Shown: one piece after another, positions 55,554-64,000 of the stretch
Layout: the number at the start of each line of letters is the position of its first letter
Position numbering within the stretch: the stretch's first letter is position 1
NCBI RefSeq assembly: GCF_000378245.1
Contig: NZ_KB899506.1
Span: 62,001-126,000, forward strand
Direction of reading: 5' to 3'
Source of the DNA: Aromatoleum toluclasticum ATCC 700605
Lineage (GTDB): Bacteria > Pseudomonadota > Gammaproteobacteria > Burkholderiales > Rhodocyclaceae
DNA length: 64,000 bases
Position numbers and translations under genes: made by a program
The notes under the pieces: generated by a model
What the model was told of the DNA's origin: nothing
Databases searched by the model: none
Seen by the model: only the letters and a program-made list of their open reading frames with translations

Positions 55554-56714
55554 ATGCTGCTCGATTCGCTGAAAGCCGACCTGGCCCAACTCGACGCCCA
55601 ATCCCTGCGCCGCGTGCGCCGCAGCCTCGACACCCCCTGCGGCCCGCACGCGCGCGTCGACGGTCGCGACATGCTCGCCTTCTGCAGCAACGACTATCTC
55701 GGCCTCGCCGCCGAGCCCGAGCTCGCCGAAGCGCTCAAGGCCGGCGCCGACCGCTGGGGCAGCGGCTCGGGCGCCTCGCATCTGGTCAGCGGCCACTACA
55801 CCGTGCACGACGAACTCGAACGCCGGCTCGCTGCCTTCGTCGGCTGCGAACGCGCGCTCTATCTGTCGACCGGCTTCATGGCCAATTCCGGCGTGATCCC
55901 CGCCCTCGTCGGCCGCGGCGATGCGATCTTCGCCGACCGCCTCAACCATGCCTCCCTCGTCGACGGCGCCCTGCTCTCGCGTGCCGACCTGCACCGCTAC
56001 CCACACGCCGACCTCATCGCCCTCGAACGCGCCCTCGCCGCGAGCACGGCCAAGCGCAAGCTGATCGTCACCGACTCCGTGTTCAGCATGGACGGCGACC
56101 TCGCCCCGCTCGCCGGACTGCTCACACTGGCCGAGCGCTTCGACGCCTGGCTGATGGTCGACGACGCGCACGGCTTCGGCGTGCTCGGACCGGAGGGCCG
56201 CGGCGCGCTGCGTGAAGCGGGCCTCGCCTCGTGGCGCCTTCTCTACATCGGCACCCTCGGCAAGGCCGCCGGCGTCTCCGGCGCCTTCGTCGCCGGCCAG
56301 GCCGACGTCGTCGAATGGCTCATGCAGAAGACCCGCACCTACATCTTCACGACCGGTGCGCCGCCCGCCCTAGCGACGGCCCTGCTGAAGAGCCTCGACC
56401 TCATCGAGCACGGCGACGCGCGCCGGGTGCACCTCGCGACCCTGATCGAACATCTCCGCACGGGATTGCAACTGCGGCGCTGGCAGCTGATGCCCTCGTG
56501 CACCCCGATCCAGCCGGTCGTGATCGGCGACAATGCCGAAGCGGTCGCCGCCGCCCGCGCACTGTGGGACGCCGGCCTGTGGGTTCCGGCGATCCGCCCG
56601 CCCACCGTCCCGCAAGGCAGCGCACGCCTACGCATCTCGCTGACCGCCGCCCACACGCATCAGGACGTCGAGCGCCTCGTCACCGCGCTGAACGACCTGG
56701 AGCGCACCGCTTGA
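55554..56714 (+). CDS. bioF: 8-Amino-7-oxononanoate synthase
   Basis: The 386-residue PLP enzyme condenses pimeloyl-ACP with alanine. Signatures are [10 protein letters not shown] at the N-terminus, [10 protein letters not shown] and the PLP lysine in [14 protein letters not shown]. Its stop overlaps the bioH TTG start. Confidence 0.95.
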   Translation: MLLDSLKADLAQLDAQSLRRVRRSLDTPCGPHARVDGRDMLAFCSNDYLGLAAEPELAEALKAGADRWGSGSGASHLVSGHYTVHDELERRLAAFVGCERALYLSTGFMANSGVIPALVGRGDAIFADRLNHASLVDGALLSRADLHRYPHADLIALERALAASTAKRKLIVTDSVFSMDGDLAPLAGLLTLAERFDAWLMVDDAHGFGVLGPEGRGALREAGLASWRLLYIGTLGKAAGVSGAFVAGQADVVEWLMQKTRTYIFTTGAPPALATALLKSLDLIEHGDARRVHLATLIEHLRTGLQLRRWQLMPSCTPIQPVVIGDNAEAVAAARALWDAGLWVPAIRPPTVPQGSARLRISLTAAHTHQDVERLVTALNDLERTA

Positions 56715-57460
56715 GCGCCCAGCCGCTGGTCCTCCTGCACGGCTGGGGCCTGAGCCCGAGCGTCTGGTCCGGCCTGCGCGAAGCCCTGCCGTCACACGTC
56801 GTCACCCTCGCTCCCGCCCTGCCCGGCCACGACGAAGCCCTCCCGGCCCCCTCCGCCGATCTTGCGGCATGGAGCGACGCGCTGCTCCCCGCCCTGCCCG
56901 AGCGTGCCGTGCTGTGCGGCTGGTCGATCGGCAGCCTGATCGCGCTCGACCTTGCCCGCCGCCATCCCGAACGGGTCGCCCGCCTGATCCTCATCGGCGC
57001 CACCCCCTGCTTCGTCGCCCGCAGCGGCGACGCCCCGTGGCCCCACGGCCTCGACGCGGCGACGGTCGCCGCCTTCAACGCAAGCTTCGCAACCGATCCT
57101 GCGGGCACGCAGAAGAAGTTCATCGCCCTGCAGTCGCTCGGCGACACACACCGGCGCGCCGTCGCCGCGAGCCTCGCCGCCGCCCTCACCGATGCCGGGC
57201 CGGGCCGGGCCCCCGGTCTCTCCTGCGGGCTGGAACTCCTCGCGAACACCGACCTCCGCGCCCTCGTGCCCGAGATTCGGCAGCCCACGCGGCTGATCCA
57301 CGGCGCGGGCGACGCACTGATGCCGCTCGCAGCAGCGCAATGGCTCGCGCAGCAACTGCCCGACGCACGGCTCACGCGCCTCGACGACTGCGGCCACGCG
57401 CCCTTCCTGTCCCGTCCGCAGGACTGTGCCGCGCTCATCGCGGAAGACCTCGATGACTGA
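56711..57460 (+). CDS. bioH: Pimeloyl-ACP methyl ester esterase
   Basis: The 249-residue alpha/beta hydrolase removes the methyl group from pimeloyl-ACP methyl ester. The catalytic residues are Ser72 in GWSIG, Asp in HGAGDALMP and His in DCGHAPFLS. The TTG at 56711, overlapping the bioF stop (TTGA), gives the right N-terminus ([11 protein letters not shown]); no in-frame ATG is close. It overlaps bioC by 8 bp. Confidence 0.92.
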   Translation: MSAQPLVLLHGWGLSPSVWSGLREALPSHVVTLAPALPGHDEALPAPSADLAAWSDALLPALPERAVLCGWSIGSLIALDLARRHPERVARLILIGATPCFVARSGDAPWPHGLDAATVAAFNASFATDPAGTQKKFIALQSLGDTHRRAVAASLAAALTDAGPGRAPGLSCGLELLANTDLRALVPEIRQPTRLIHGAGDALMPLAAAQWLAQQLPDARLTRLDDCGHAPFLSRPQDCAALIAEDLDD

Positions 57461-58271
57461 GCGCCACCGCCACAAGCAGCAGGTGCGCAAGGCCTTCGAC
57501 CAGGCCGCCGACAGCTACGACCGCGCCGCCGCCGTCCAGCGCGAAGTGTGCCATCGCCTCGCCGCCCTTGCGGCCGCAACGCCCCCGTCCGGGTCCGTTT
57601 CCCGCATCCTCGACGCCGGCTGCGGCACGGGCTTCGGGCTGGATCTCATCACCCACGCCCATCCGGACGCTCACATCGTCGCGCTCGACTTCGCGCCGGC
57701 CATGCTCGCGCGCCTGCGCCAGAACTACCCGGTCGCCACGGTCTCCCTACTGTGCGCCGACCTCGAGGCGCTTCCGCTCGCGGACGAAAGCCTTGACGCC
57801 GTCTGGTCCAGCCTCGCGCTGCAATGGTGCGACCCGGCACTCGCACTCGCGCAGATCGCCCGTGCCCTGCGCCCCGGCGGCGTCGCCTGGATCGCGACCC
57901 TCGGCCCCGCAACCCTGTGGGAACTGCGCGAGGCCTTTGCACGTGTTGACGAGGCGAGCCACGTGATCCGCTTCCACCCCGCAGCCGCATGGATCGCGGC
58001 CGCCGAAGAAGCAGGCCTCTCTCTCGTCGCAAAGGATCTCGATCCCGCCTGGGCGCTTGCGTCCGACCTGCGCGGCCTGCTGCGCGACATCAAGGCCATC
58101 GGCGCGCACAGCGTCGGCGAAGAGCGGCGCCGCAAACCCCTCGGCCGCGCCGCATGGCGCACACTGCAAGACGCTTACGAAGCCCACCGCCGCCCCGACG
58201 GACTGCTGCCCGCGACCTACGACCTCATCCTGCTCGCACTCAGGAAACCGGAGACGACTCACCATGACTGA
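57453..58271 (+). CDS. bioC: Malonyl-ACP O-methyltransferase
   Basis: The 272-residue SAM-dependent methyltransferase begins the pimelate route by masking malonyl-ACP as its methyl ester. Motif I is ILDAGCGTGFG; the HKQQVRKAFDQAADSYD start is typical of BioC. It overlaps bioH by 8 bp and ends 8 bp overlapping the bioD start region. Confidence 0.93.
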   Translation: MTERHRHKQQVRKAFDQAADSYDRAAAVQREVCHRLAALAAATPPSGSVSRILDAGCGTGFGLDLITHAHPDAHIVALDFAPAMLARLRQNYPVATVSLLCADLEALPLADESLDAVWSSLALQWCDPALALAQIARALRPGGVAWIATLGPATLWELREAFARVDEASHVIRFHPAAAWIAAAEEAGLSLVAKDLDPAWALASDLRGLLRDIKAIGAHSVGEERRRKPLGRAAWRTLQDAYEAHRRPDGLLPATYDLILLALRKPETTHHD

Positions 58272-58941
58272 TCGCCGCGCCTGGTTCCTCACCGGCACCG
58301 ACACCGAAATCGGCAAAACCTTCGTCACCTGCGCCCTGCTCCACGCCGCGCGCGCTGCCGGCCACAGCGTGGTCGGAATGAAGCCGATCGCCGCGGGTGC
58401 CGAGCTCGTCGATGGCGAACGCGTCAACGAAGACGCCGCCCGGATCCGCGCCGCCGGCAGCTTCGATCCCGGCCTGCGCCTGCTGAACCCCTACTGCCTC
58501 GCGAGCCCGATCGCCCCACATATAGCCGCTGCCGAAGAACGCATCCGGATCGAGCCCGCGCGCATCCTGCGCGCATTCGAGGAACTCGCCGTACGCGCCG
58601 ACGTCGTCATCGTCGAAGGCGTCGGCGGCTTCCGTGTCCCGCTCGACGAGCGCTACGACACCGCCGACCTTGCCGTGGACTTCGCGCTGCCCGTGATCCT
58701 CGTCGTCGGCATGCGCCTGGGCTGCATCAATCACGCCCTCCTCACGGTCGAGGCTCTCGCGGCGCGCGGCTTGCGCCTCGCCGGCTGGATCGCGAACCGT
58801 GTCGATCCCGCGATGCTGCGCTTCGATGAAAACCTCGCGGCACTGCAGGCGAGGATTCCGGCAGCGCTGCTCGGGGTCGTCCCGCACGTGCCTGACGGCA
58901 ATCCGGCGAGTGCCGCCGCCGCGCTGCGTTTGCCGGATTGA
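58264..58941 (+). CDS. bioD: Dethiobiotin synthetase
   Basis: The 225-residue ATPase closes the ureido ring of dethiobiotin. The P-loop is GTDTEIGKT, followed by KPIAAG and VEGVGGFRVPL. It is the last gene of the operon; bioB, needed for the final step, is not in the window. It overlaps bioC by 8 bp. Confidence 0.95.
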   Translation: MTDRRAWFLTGTDTEIGKTFVTCALLHAARAAGHSVVGMKPIAAGAELVDGERVNEDAARIRAAGSFDPGLRLLNPYCLASPIAPHIAAAEERIRIEPARILRAFEELAVRADVVIVEGVGGFRVPLDERYDTADLAVDFALPVILVVGMRLGCINHALLTVEALAARGLRLAGWIANRVDPAMLRFDENLAALQARIPAALLGVVPHVPDGNPASAAAALRLPD

Positions 58942-58976
58942 ACCCGTCGATCCCGGTCAAACGTCGTCAAACAAGT

Positions 58977-59061
58977 CCGTTCGCCCTGAGCTAGTCGAAG
59001 GACACTGCCAGGGCTTCGACAGGCCTGTCCTGAGCGAAGTCTAAGGGCTCAGCCCGAACGG
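58977..59061. repeat. Degenerate intergenic inverted repeat (CGTTCGCCCTGAG type)
   Basis: CCGTTCGCCCTGAGC at 58977-58991 is partly mirrored by GCTCAGCCCGAACGG at 59047-59061, with inner copies of TCGAAGG and CTTCGACAGG between. The CGTTCGCCCTGAG...GTCGAAGG unit is a dispersed intergenic repeat in many beta- and gammaproteobacteria. It fills most of the gap between bioD and the convergent methyltransferase gene. Confidence 0.65.
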
Positions 59062-59074
59062 TCGCTGGTTGCCG

Positions 59075-59872
59075 TTACGAGCCGAGTGCCGCAGCGCACT
59101 GCTGGCGCACCTGCTCGAACAGGCAGATCGCCGCAGCCGCCCCGACATTCAGCGACTCGACCGCCCCCGGCATCGGGATCACCACCAGTCCGCTCGCCAG
59201 CGCCGCGACCTCGGCCGACAGCCCCTGCCCTTCCGCCCCGAACAACCACGCGACCGGCCCGTGCAGGTCGCAATCGTAGAGCGGACGCGCACCAGCCCCG
59301 AGGCCCGTCGCGAGGATCTGCCCCGGATAGCCGCGCAGCACCTCGCCAACCTGCACATGCTCATGGATGTTCAGGCAGAAGTGTCCGCCCATTCCCGCGC
59401 GCAGCACGCGCGGCGACCACGCCTGCGCACAGCCGGGCGTGAGCAGCACCTCCTTCAGCCCCGCCGCGGCGGCAGTGCGCAGGATGGTGCCGAGATTTCC
59501 GGCGTCCTGCACCCCGTCGAGCACGAGGAGGGAATCGCACAGCCCCCTGGGCATCGGCGAAGGCGGGATGTCGATGACGGCCAGAATGCCCGACGGAGAA
59601 TCGACCGGGCTCACGTACGCGAACAGCGGATCGGTCAACTGCAGAACCGGCAGGGCGTGGCAACGCTCGGCGATCCCGCGGATCTCCGGCCGCTCCAGCC
59701 CCAGCGCGCTCACCACGATCTCGCGCAGCGGCCACCCCGCGTCCAGCGCCGCCTGCACGAGATGCGCGCCGTCCAGCAAAGTCAGCGCGCTGCTGCGCCG
59801 CTCGCGCGACGAGCTCGCGAGCGCATGCAGACGCTTCACATTGGGATTGTCACGGGACGTGATCGCTTTCAA
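59075..59872 (-). CDS. TrmH/SpoU family RNA 2'-O-methyltransferase
   Basis: The 265-residue protein is a SPOUT methyltransferase with motifs LDGVQDAGNLGTILRTA, WLFGAEGQGLS and IPMPGAVESLNVGAAAAI, and an N-terminal substrate-binding domain beginning KAITSRDNPNVKRL. Its likely target is rRNA (RlmB-like), though a tRNA target is possible. The TTG at 59872, nine bases after GAGG, matches the family start; an ATG at 59908 would overlap the neighbour. It follows the CopD-like gene by 10 bp. Confidence 0.88.
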   Translation of the reverse strand: MKAITSRDNPNVKRLHALASSSRERRSSALTLLDGAHLVQAALDAGWPLREIVVSALGLERPEIRGIAERCHALPVLQLTDPLFAYVSPVDSPSGILAVIDIPPSPMPRGLCDSLLVLDGVQDAGNLGTILRTAAAAGLKEVLLTPGCAQAWSPRVLRAGMGGHFCLNIHEHVQVGEVLRGYPGQILATGLGAGARPLYDCDLHGPVAWLFGAEGQGLSAEVAALASGLVVIPMPGAVESLNVGAAAAICLFEQVRQQCAAALGS

Positions 59873-59882
59873 ACCGCGGGCC

Positions 59883-60338
59883 TCAGACGCCCAGCCCCAG
59901 CGTCGCAATTGCGACCGTCACCGCGCCGAGCACGATGTTGAAGCCGACGCGCTGCCGGATCTGGTTCAGCGCCACCGCTCCCGCCGCCCACTCCTCGCGT
60001 GCGACGGCGGCCCGCAGGCGCCGCCATGGCCCGAACCAGATCGACAGGAACACGGCGATCATCACGAGACCGGTCAGCATCATCAGATGCCAGGCGCGCG
60101 GCGCATGGCCGAAGCCGACCTCGACCAGCCTGCCGATGCCGGTGACCGGGAGCAGCACGACGGCCACCCACACCATCGGAAAGAAGCGCTCGAACACCCC
60201 GACCCACAAGGGCAGGCGCTGGGACGGCGGAAGTGCCGTCGCTGCGGGACGCAGGCACAGGTAAGCGAAGGCCATGCCGCCCACCCACACGATCACGCTG
60301 GCCAGATGAAGAAAGAGCACCAGATGCCGGAGTGTCAT
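59883..60338 (-). CDS. CopD-like four-helix membrane protein
   Basis: The 151-residue inner-membrane protein has four predicted helices with conserved His near helix ends ([30 protein letters not shown]), the pattern of the CopD/DUF2269-like families. These may bind haem or copper; the exact role is unknown. Its ATG overlaps the rnhB stop (ATGA), so it is translated with rnhB. Confidence 0.75.
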   Translation of the reverse strand: MTLRHLVLFLHLASVIVWVGGMAFAYLCLRPAATALPPSQRLPLWVGVFERFFPMVWVAVVLLPVTGIGRLVEVGFGHAPRAWHLMMLTGLVMIAVFLSIWFGPWRRLRAAVAREEWAAGAVALNQIRQRVGFNIVLGAVTVAIATLGLGV

Positions 60339-60949
60339 AGCAGCGTCCCCGCAGGCCAGAGTTCGGGATTGTCGATCAGGGTGCGCACGGGACCGAAACT
60401 GCGCCGATAGCAGTCGATCACCCCGTGCTGCCGCAAAGCCGCGAGATGCGCCGCGGTCGGATAGCCCTTGTGTGCGGCGAAGCCATACTGCGGAAAAACC
60501 GCATCCAGCTCCAGCATTTGCGCGTCACGCACCGTCTTCGCGAGGATCGATGCCGCGGCGATCGCCGGCACCGTCGCATCGCCCTTCACGACCGCCTCGC
60601 ACGGGACGTCCAGCTTCGGGCAACGGTTGCCGTCCACGCGTACGAGATCGGGCACGCGACCGAGCGCCGCGACCGCCCGCTGCATCGCCAGCATCGTCGC
60701 GTGCAGGATGTTGAGCCGGTCGATCTCCTCGACAGTCGCCTCCGCGACGGCCCAGGCCAGCGCCCGCTCGCGGATCAGCGGCGCGAGCCGATCGCGGGCG
60801 CGTTCGCTGAGTTTCTTCGAGTCATTGAGCCCCTCGATGGGCCGTGCCGGGTCGAGGATCACCGCCGCAGCGACCACCGAACCCGCGAGGGGTCCGCGCC
60901 CCGCCTCATCGACGCCGCAGATCAGGCCGGTTGCCGGGATGGATTCCAT
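60335..60949 (-). CDS. rnhB: Ribonuclease HII
   Basis: The 204-residue enzyme cuts RNA in RNA:DNA hybrids and at single ribonucleotides. Signatures are [32 protein letters not shown] and VDGNRCP. The start at 60949 overlaps the lpxB 3' end by 28 bp. The position after lpxB is the usual one in this bacterial group. Confidence 0.95.
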   Translation of the reverse strand: MESIPATGLICGVDEAGRGPLAGSVVAAAVILDPARPIEGLNDSKKLSERARDRLAPLIRERALAWAVAEATVEEIDRLNILHATMLAMQRAVAALGRVPDLVRVDGNRCPKLDVPCEAVVKGDATVPAIAAASILAKTVRDAQMLELDAVFPQYGFAAHKGYPTAAHLAALRQHGVIDCYRRSFGPVRTLIDNPELWPAGTLL

Positions 60950-62097
60950 TCGGGCGTCCTGTTGAGATAGGGAAGGATCGCCGCGGCCGCCTTCTCCGCC
61001 GTATTCTGGCGGAGTTGCCGGTGCAACGCGTCGAAACGCTGCGCGAGCTGCGCACAGCCGTCCGGATCGCTCAGCCAGCGGTCGAGCGCGTCCGCAAGTG
61101 CCGCCGGCGTCGCTTCGTCCTGCAACAGCTCGGGAACGACGGTCTCGTTGCACAGGATGTTCGGCAGGCCCACCCAAGGCAGGTAAGCCATGCGCTTCAT
61201 CAGCCGGTACTGCCACTTGCCGATGCGGTAGCTGATCACCATCGGGCGCTTCAGCAGCGCCGCTTCGAGGCTCGCCGTGCCGCTCGCGACGAGCACCACG
61301 TCGGCTGCCGTCATCGCCTCCACCGAGTGTCCGAACAGCATGCGGATCGGCAACTCATCCGCCTGCGCGGCGCACAGCGCCTCGGCGAAGAGCCGGCGCG
61401 TCTCGCGCGTCGCCAGCGGAACCACGAAGGACGCCTCCGGGTGCCGTTCGAGCAGGATCTTCGCGGTTTCGATGTAGGTCGGCGCCAGATTGCGCACTTC
61501 GGACTGCCGGCTCCCCGGCAGCAAGGCAATCACCTGCCCTTTGGTCGACACGCCGAGCAGCTCGCGCGCGTGCTCGCGGTCGGGCTGCAGCGGAAACGTG
61601 TCCGCAAGCGGATGACCGACGTAGCTGACCGGGATGCCCGCCCGCTCGTACAACGCCGGCTCGAACGGAAAGAGGCACAGCATGTGCGACACCGACCGGG
61701 CGATGCCCTTGATCCGCCCGCCACGCCACGCCCAGATCGACGGACTGACGAAATGGATTGCCGGCATGCCCGCGCCGCGGACCTTGCGCTCCAGCCAGAG
61801 GTTGAAGTCGGGCGCGTCGACACCGATGAAGGCATCGGGCCGCTCGGCCTTCACCTGCTTCAGCAGCGTCCTGCGTATCCCCGAAAGTTCGCGGTAGCGC
61901 TTCAGCGCATCGACATAGCCATGCACCGCGAGCAGCTCGCACGGCCAGCGCGCATCGAAGCCCTCGGCCTGCATCTTCGGCCCGCCGATGCCGAAGAATT
62001 CCGCATCGGGGATCTGGTGCCGGATCGCCCGGATCAGGTGACTCGCGAGCAGGTCTCCGGAGGCCTCGCCCGCCACCATTGCAATGCGGATCGCCAT
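60922..62097 (-). CDS. lpxB: Lipid-A-disaccharide synthase
   Basis: The 391-residue family 19 glycosyltransferase joins two acylglucosamines to make the lipid A disaccharide. Signatures are [26 protein letters not shown], and [10 protein letters not shown]. It acts at the inner membrane. The ATG at 62097 is 4 bp after the lpxA stop; an open frame upstream runs into lpxA and is not used. Confidence 0.96.
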   Translation of the reverse strand: MAIRIAMVAGEASGDLLASHLIRAIRHQIPDAEFFGIGGPKMQAEGFDARWPCELLAVHGYVDALKRYRELSGIRRTLLKQVKAERPDAFIGVDAPDFNLWLERKVRGAGMPAIHFVSPSIWAWRGGRIKGIARSVSHMLCLFPFEPALYERAGIPVSYVGHPLADTFPLQPDREHARELLGVSTKGQVIALLPGSRQSEVRNLAPTYIETAKILLERHPEASFVVPLATRETRRLFAEALCAAQADELPIRMLFGHSVEAMTAADVVLVASGTASLEAALLKRPMVISYRIGKWQYRLMKRMAYLPWVGLPNILCNETVVPELLQDEATPAALADALDRWLSDPDGCAQLAQRFDALHRQLRQNTAEKAAAAILPYLNRTPEWNPSRQPA

Positions 62098-62101
62098 GGC
62101 A

Positions 62102-62872
62102 TCAGCGGACGATACCGCGCCCCGACGAAGCGATGAACTCGGAGAAGGGCGTGACTTCCGGATGCTCGGCGGCGATCTCAGCGACGCGCGCACGCGCATC
62201 GTCGAGGCTCAGCCCCGCGCGATACAGTGCACGGTACGCACGCTTGATCGCGGCAATACCCTCCGCCGAATAGCCGCGACGGCGCAGTCCTTCACTGTTG
62301 ATGCCATGCGGCTTGGCCGGATTGCCCGCAACGGTGACGCAGGGCGGCAGGTCCTGCAGCAGCACGGTGCCGACACCGCAGAAACTGTGCGCGCCGACAC
62401 GCACGAACTGATGCACGCCCGTGAAGCCGCCGAGGATCGCCCAGTCGCCGACATGCACGTGGCCCGCGAGCGTCGCATTGTTCGCGAAGATCGTGTGGTC
62501 GCCGACATGGCAATCATGCGCGACGTGCACATAGGCCATGATCCAGTTGTCGCTGCCGATGCGCGTGATCCCGGCATCCTGGCTGGTGCCGACGTTGAAC
62601 GAACAGAACTCGCGGATCGTGTTGCGATCGCCGATCTCGAGCAGCGTCGGCTCCTCGTCGTACTTCTTGTCTTGGGGTGCAGCGCCGATCGAACAGAACT
62701 GGAAGATCTCGTTGTCGCGCCCGATCCTGGTACGCCCCTCGACCACGACGTGCGGGCCGATGCGCGTGTTGTCGCCGATCTCGACGTGCTCGCCGATGAC
62801 GGAGTACGGACCGATTGAAACGTTCTCCCCGAGCTTCGCACCGGGGTGGACAATGGCGCTCGCGTGAATCAT
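62102..62872 (-). CDS. lpxA: Acyl-ACP:UDP-N-acetylglucosamine O-acyltransferase
   Basis: The 256-residue left-handed beta-helix enzyme starts lipid A synthesis. The hexapeptide repeats run over the first 190 residues, with the catalytic His in [10 protein letters not shown] and the [17 protein letters not shown] stretch after them. The start at 62872 ([12 protein letters not shown]) is the family N-terminus and overlaps the fabZ stop by 4 bp. Confidence 0.96.
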   Translation of the reverse strand: MIHASAIVHPGAKLGENVSIGPYSVIGEHVEIGDNTRIGPHVVVEGRTRIGRDNEIFQFCSIGAAPQDKKYDEEPTLLEIGDRNTIREFCSFNVGTSQDAGITRIGSDNWIMAYVHVAHDCHVGDHTIFANNATLAGHVHVGDWAILGGFTGVHQFVRVGAHSFCGVGTVLLQDLPPCVTVAGNPAKPHGINSEGLRRRGYSAEGIAAIKRAYRALYRAGLSLDDARARVAEIAAEHPEVTPFSEFIASSGRGIVR

Positions 62873-63306
62873 GACAGGGTCTTGAGGGCACACATCAGTT
62901 CGGCTTCCGCGGCGATCTCGCCGCCTACGCGCGCAACACCCTTGTACTTGTAGATATTGCGCTTGCCCTGGGTGATCGCGACGTCGAACTGGAGCTGGTC
63001 GCCCGGCACGACGGGGCGCTTGAAGCGCACGTTGTCGATGCCCGCGAAATACACCACGGAGTTCTCGTCCGGCTTGATGCCCATCGTCTTGAACGACAGC
63101 AGCGCCGCCGCCTGGGCCATCGCCTCGACGATCAGCACGCCCGGCATCACCGGATGGTGCGGGAAGTGGCCGGGGAAGAAGGGTTCATTCATCGTAACGT
63201 TCTTCAGCGCAAGGATGCGCTTGCCTTCCTCGAGCTCCAGCACCCGGTCCACGAGCAGGAACGGGTAGCGATGCGGCAAATATTGGAGAATTTCGTTGAT
63301 GTCCAT
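62869..63306 (-). CDS. fabZ: 3-Hydroxyacyl-ACP dehydratase
   Basis: The 145-residue hot-dog fold enzyme dehydrates 3-hydroxyacyl-ACP in fatty acid synthesis. Active-site His is in [11 protein letters not shown] and Glu in VEAMAQ. The ATG at 63306 is used; a GTG at 63315 overlapping the lpxD stop (GTGA) would add three residues and is also possible. It shares the precursor pool with lpxA and lpxD on either side. Confidence 0.95.
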   Translation of the reverse strand: MDINEILQYLPHRYPFLLVDRVLELEEGKRILALKNVTMNEPFFPGHFPHHPVMPGVLIVEAMAQAAALLSFKTMGIKPDENSVVYFAGIDNVRFKRPVVPGDQLQFDVAITQGKRNIYKYKGVARVGGEIAAEAELMCALKTLS

Positions 63307-63311
63307 GGAGC

Positions 63312-64000
63312 TCACTCAGGCTTGTGTTCTTCGAGGCGTTGTTCGAGGGCGCGTATTCTATCCACGAGCGCGTCGAGATGGCGCAGATGCGCAAAGTTTT
63401 TGACCCAGTCGGCGTGCCCCTGCACCGGGAGGTTGGCGGTATAGACACCGGGCTTCATGATCGACTTCGTGACGAGCGTCCCCGCCGACACTACCACGTC
63501 GTCGGCAATGCTCAGGTGGCCGATGATCCCCGCCTGGCCGCCGATCATGCAGCGCGCACCGATGGTCGTGCTGCCCGCAACGCCCACGCAACCCGCGATC
63601 GCGGTGTAGTCGCCGACGCGCACGTTGTGGCCGATCTGGATCTGGTTGTCGAGCTTCACACCCTTGCCGATGACGGTGTCGTCCAGCGCGCCGCGGTCTA
63701 TGGTCGTGTTCGCGCCGATCTCGACGTCGTCACCGACGACCACGCGTCCGACCTGCGGAATCTTGATCCAGCTGCCGTCGCGCTCGCGTGCGAAACCGAA
63801 GCCGTCCGAGCCGATCACGGCCCCCGAATGCACGATGCAGCCTGCACCGAGCACGCAGCCGGCATAAATGGAAACGTTGGCGTGCAGGCGCGTGCGCGCT
63901 CCGATGCTCGCCCCCCGTGCGACGCGGCAGCCCGGGCCGATCACGACGCCTTCACCGAGCATCACATCGGCCTCGACCGAGGCACCGGGCCCGACCGACA
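63312..64000 (-). CDS. lpxD: UDP-3-O-acylglucosamine N-acyltransferase (5' end outside window)
   Basis: The frame is open to the window edge, so the N-terminal domain is missing; about 229 codons are visible. They hold the hexapeptide beta-helix with GSDGFGF, the [18 protein letters not shown] stretch and the catalytic region [17 protein letters not shown], then a C-terminal helix ([20 protein letters not shown]). It adds the second acyl chain in lipid A synthesis and leads lpxD-fabZ-lpxA-lpxB-rnhB. Confidence 0.94.
   Translation of the reverse strand, partial: SVGPGASVEADVMLGEGVVIGPGCRVARGASIGARTRLHANVSIYAGCVLGAGCIVHSGAVIGSDGFGFARERDGSWIKIPQVGRVVVGDDVEIGANTTIDRGALDDTVIGKGVKLDNQIQIGHNVRVGDYTAIAGCVGVAGSTTIGARCMIGGQAGIIGHLSIADDVVVSAGTLVTKSIMKPGVYTANLPVQGHADWVKNFAHLRHLDALVDRIRALEQRLEEHKPE

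Noticed and set aside
54228-56171. Long minus-strand frame opposite bioA-bioF
   Set aside because: Shadow of the bio genes caused by GC-rich codon use; no recognisable domains.

Overview
The window is a chromosomal segment of a high-GC, denitrifying betaproteobacterium, most likely a member of the Rhodocyclales (Azoarcus/Aromatoleum/Thauera type). The evidence is a complete respiratory nitrate reductase locus, a clade I nos locus, an imuA/imuB/dnaE2 mutagenesis cassette, and proteins and gene orders typical of that group. Genes are densely packed with many 1-4 bp start/stop overlaps. No rRNA, tRNA, CRISPR array, transposase or prophage gene was seen.

Layout. 1-13033: the SOS mutagenesis genes (lexA 3' end, imuA, imuB, dnaE2), with a MATE transporter, an M61 peptidase and a large hybrid sensor kinase inserted between imuB and dnaE2. 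dnaE2 has a LexA box that covers its -10 element and start codon. 13065-22476: a PAS/GGDEF diguanylate cyclase, a pabB-pabC fusion, a small Cys-rich orphan, an O-acetylhomoserine sulfhydrylase, pterin carbinolamine dehydratase and a 1265-residue DUF748 (AsmA-like) protein. 22706-24693: an FNR/DNR-type box followed by a hemerythrin, a DUF2249 protein and a polytopic NnrS-like membrane protein, which looks like an anaerobically induced nitric-oxide-related unit. 25038-38042: narK1-narK2-narG-narH-narJ-narI-narX-narL and a small membrane protein. 38094-47269: nosZ (own FNR-like promoter and terminator), then nosR-orf-nosD-nosF-nosY-nosL-orf-orf behind a good FNR/DNR box. 47325-50068: a cytochrome c lipoprotein divergent from rubrerythrin-rubredoxin-rubredoxin reductase, a peroxide-reducing chain with an OxyR-like site upstream. 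50150-54105: aroG-serB, an M14 carboxypeptidase and yaaA. 54228-58941: biotin operon bioA-bioF-bioH-bioC-bioD behind a promoter and a perfect palindrome. 59075-64000: leftward lpxD-fabZ-lpxA-lpxB-rnhB-(CopD-like)-rRNA methyltransferase.

How the parts fit together. NarK1/K2 move nitrate and nitrite, NarGHI reduces nitrate on the quinol pool, and NarX-NarL senses nitrate/nitrite. NosZ performs the last step of denitrification, with NosR supplying electrons and NosDFYL supplying copper/sulfur maturation. FNR/DNR-type boxes precede the hemerythrin operon, nosZ and nosR, all at class II spacing from plausible -10 elements, and suggest one oxygen/NO-responsive regulon. The rubrerythrin chain is a defence suited to an organism that switches between oxic and anoxic life.

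The most interesting leads are the FNR-boxed hemerythrin/DUF2249/12-TM unit, the apparent leaderless LexA-controlled dnaE2, the tandem DnaA-box-like repeats at 5554-5790, the OxyR site before rubrerythrin, the nested palindrome between narG and narH, the unassigned nos-linked genes, and the palindrome in front of bioA.
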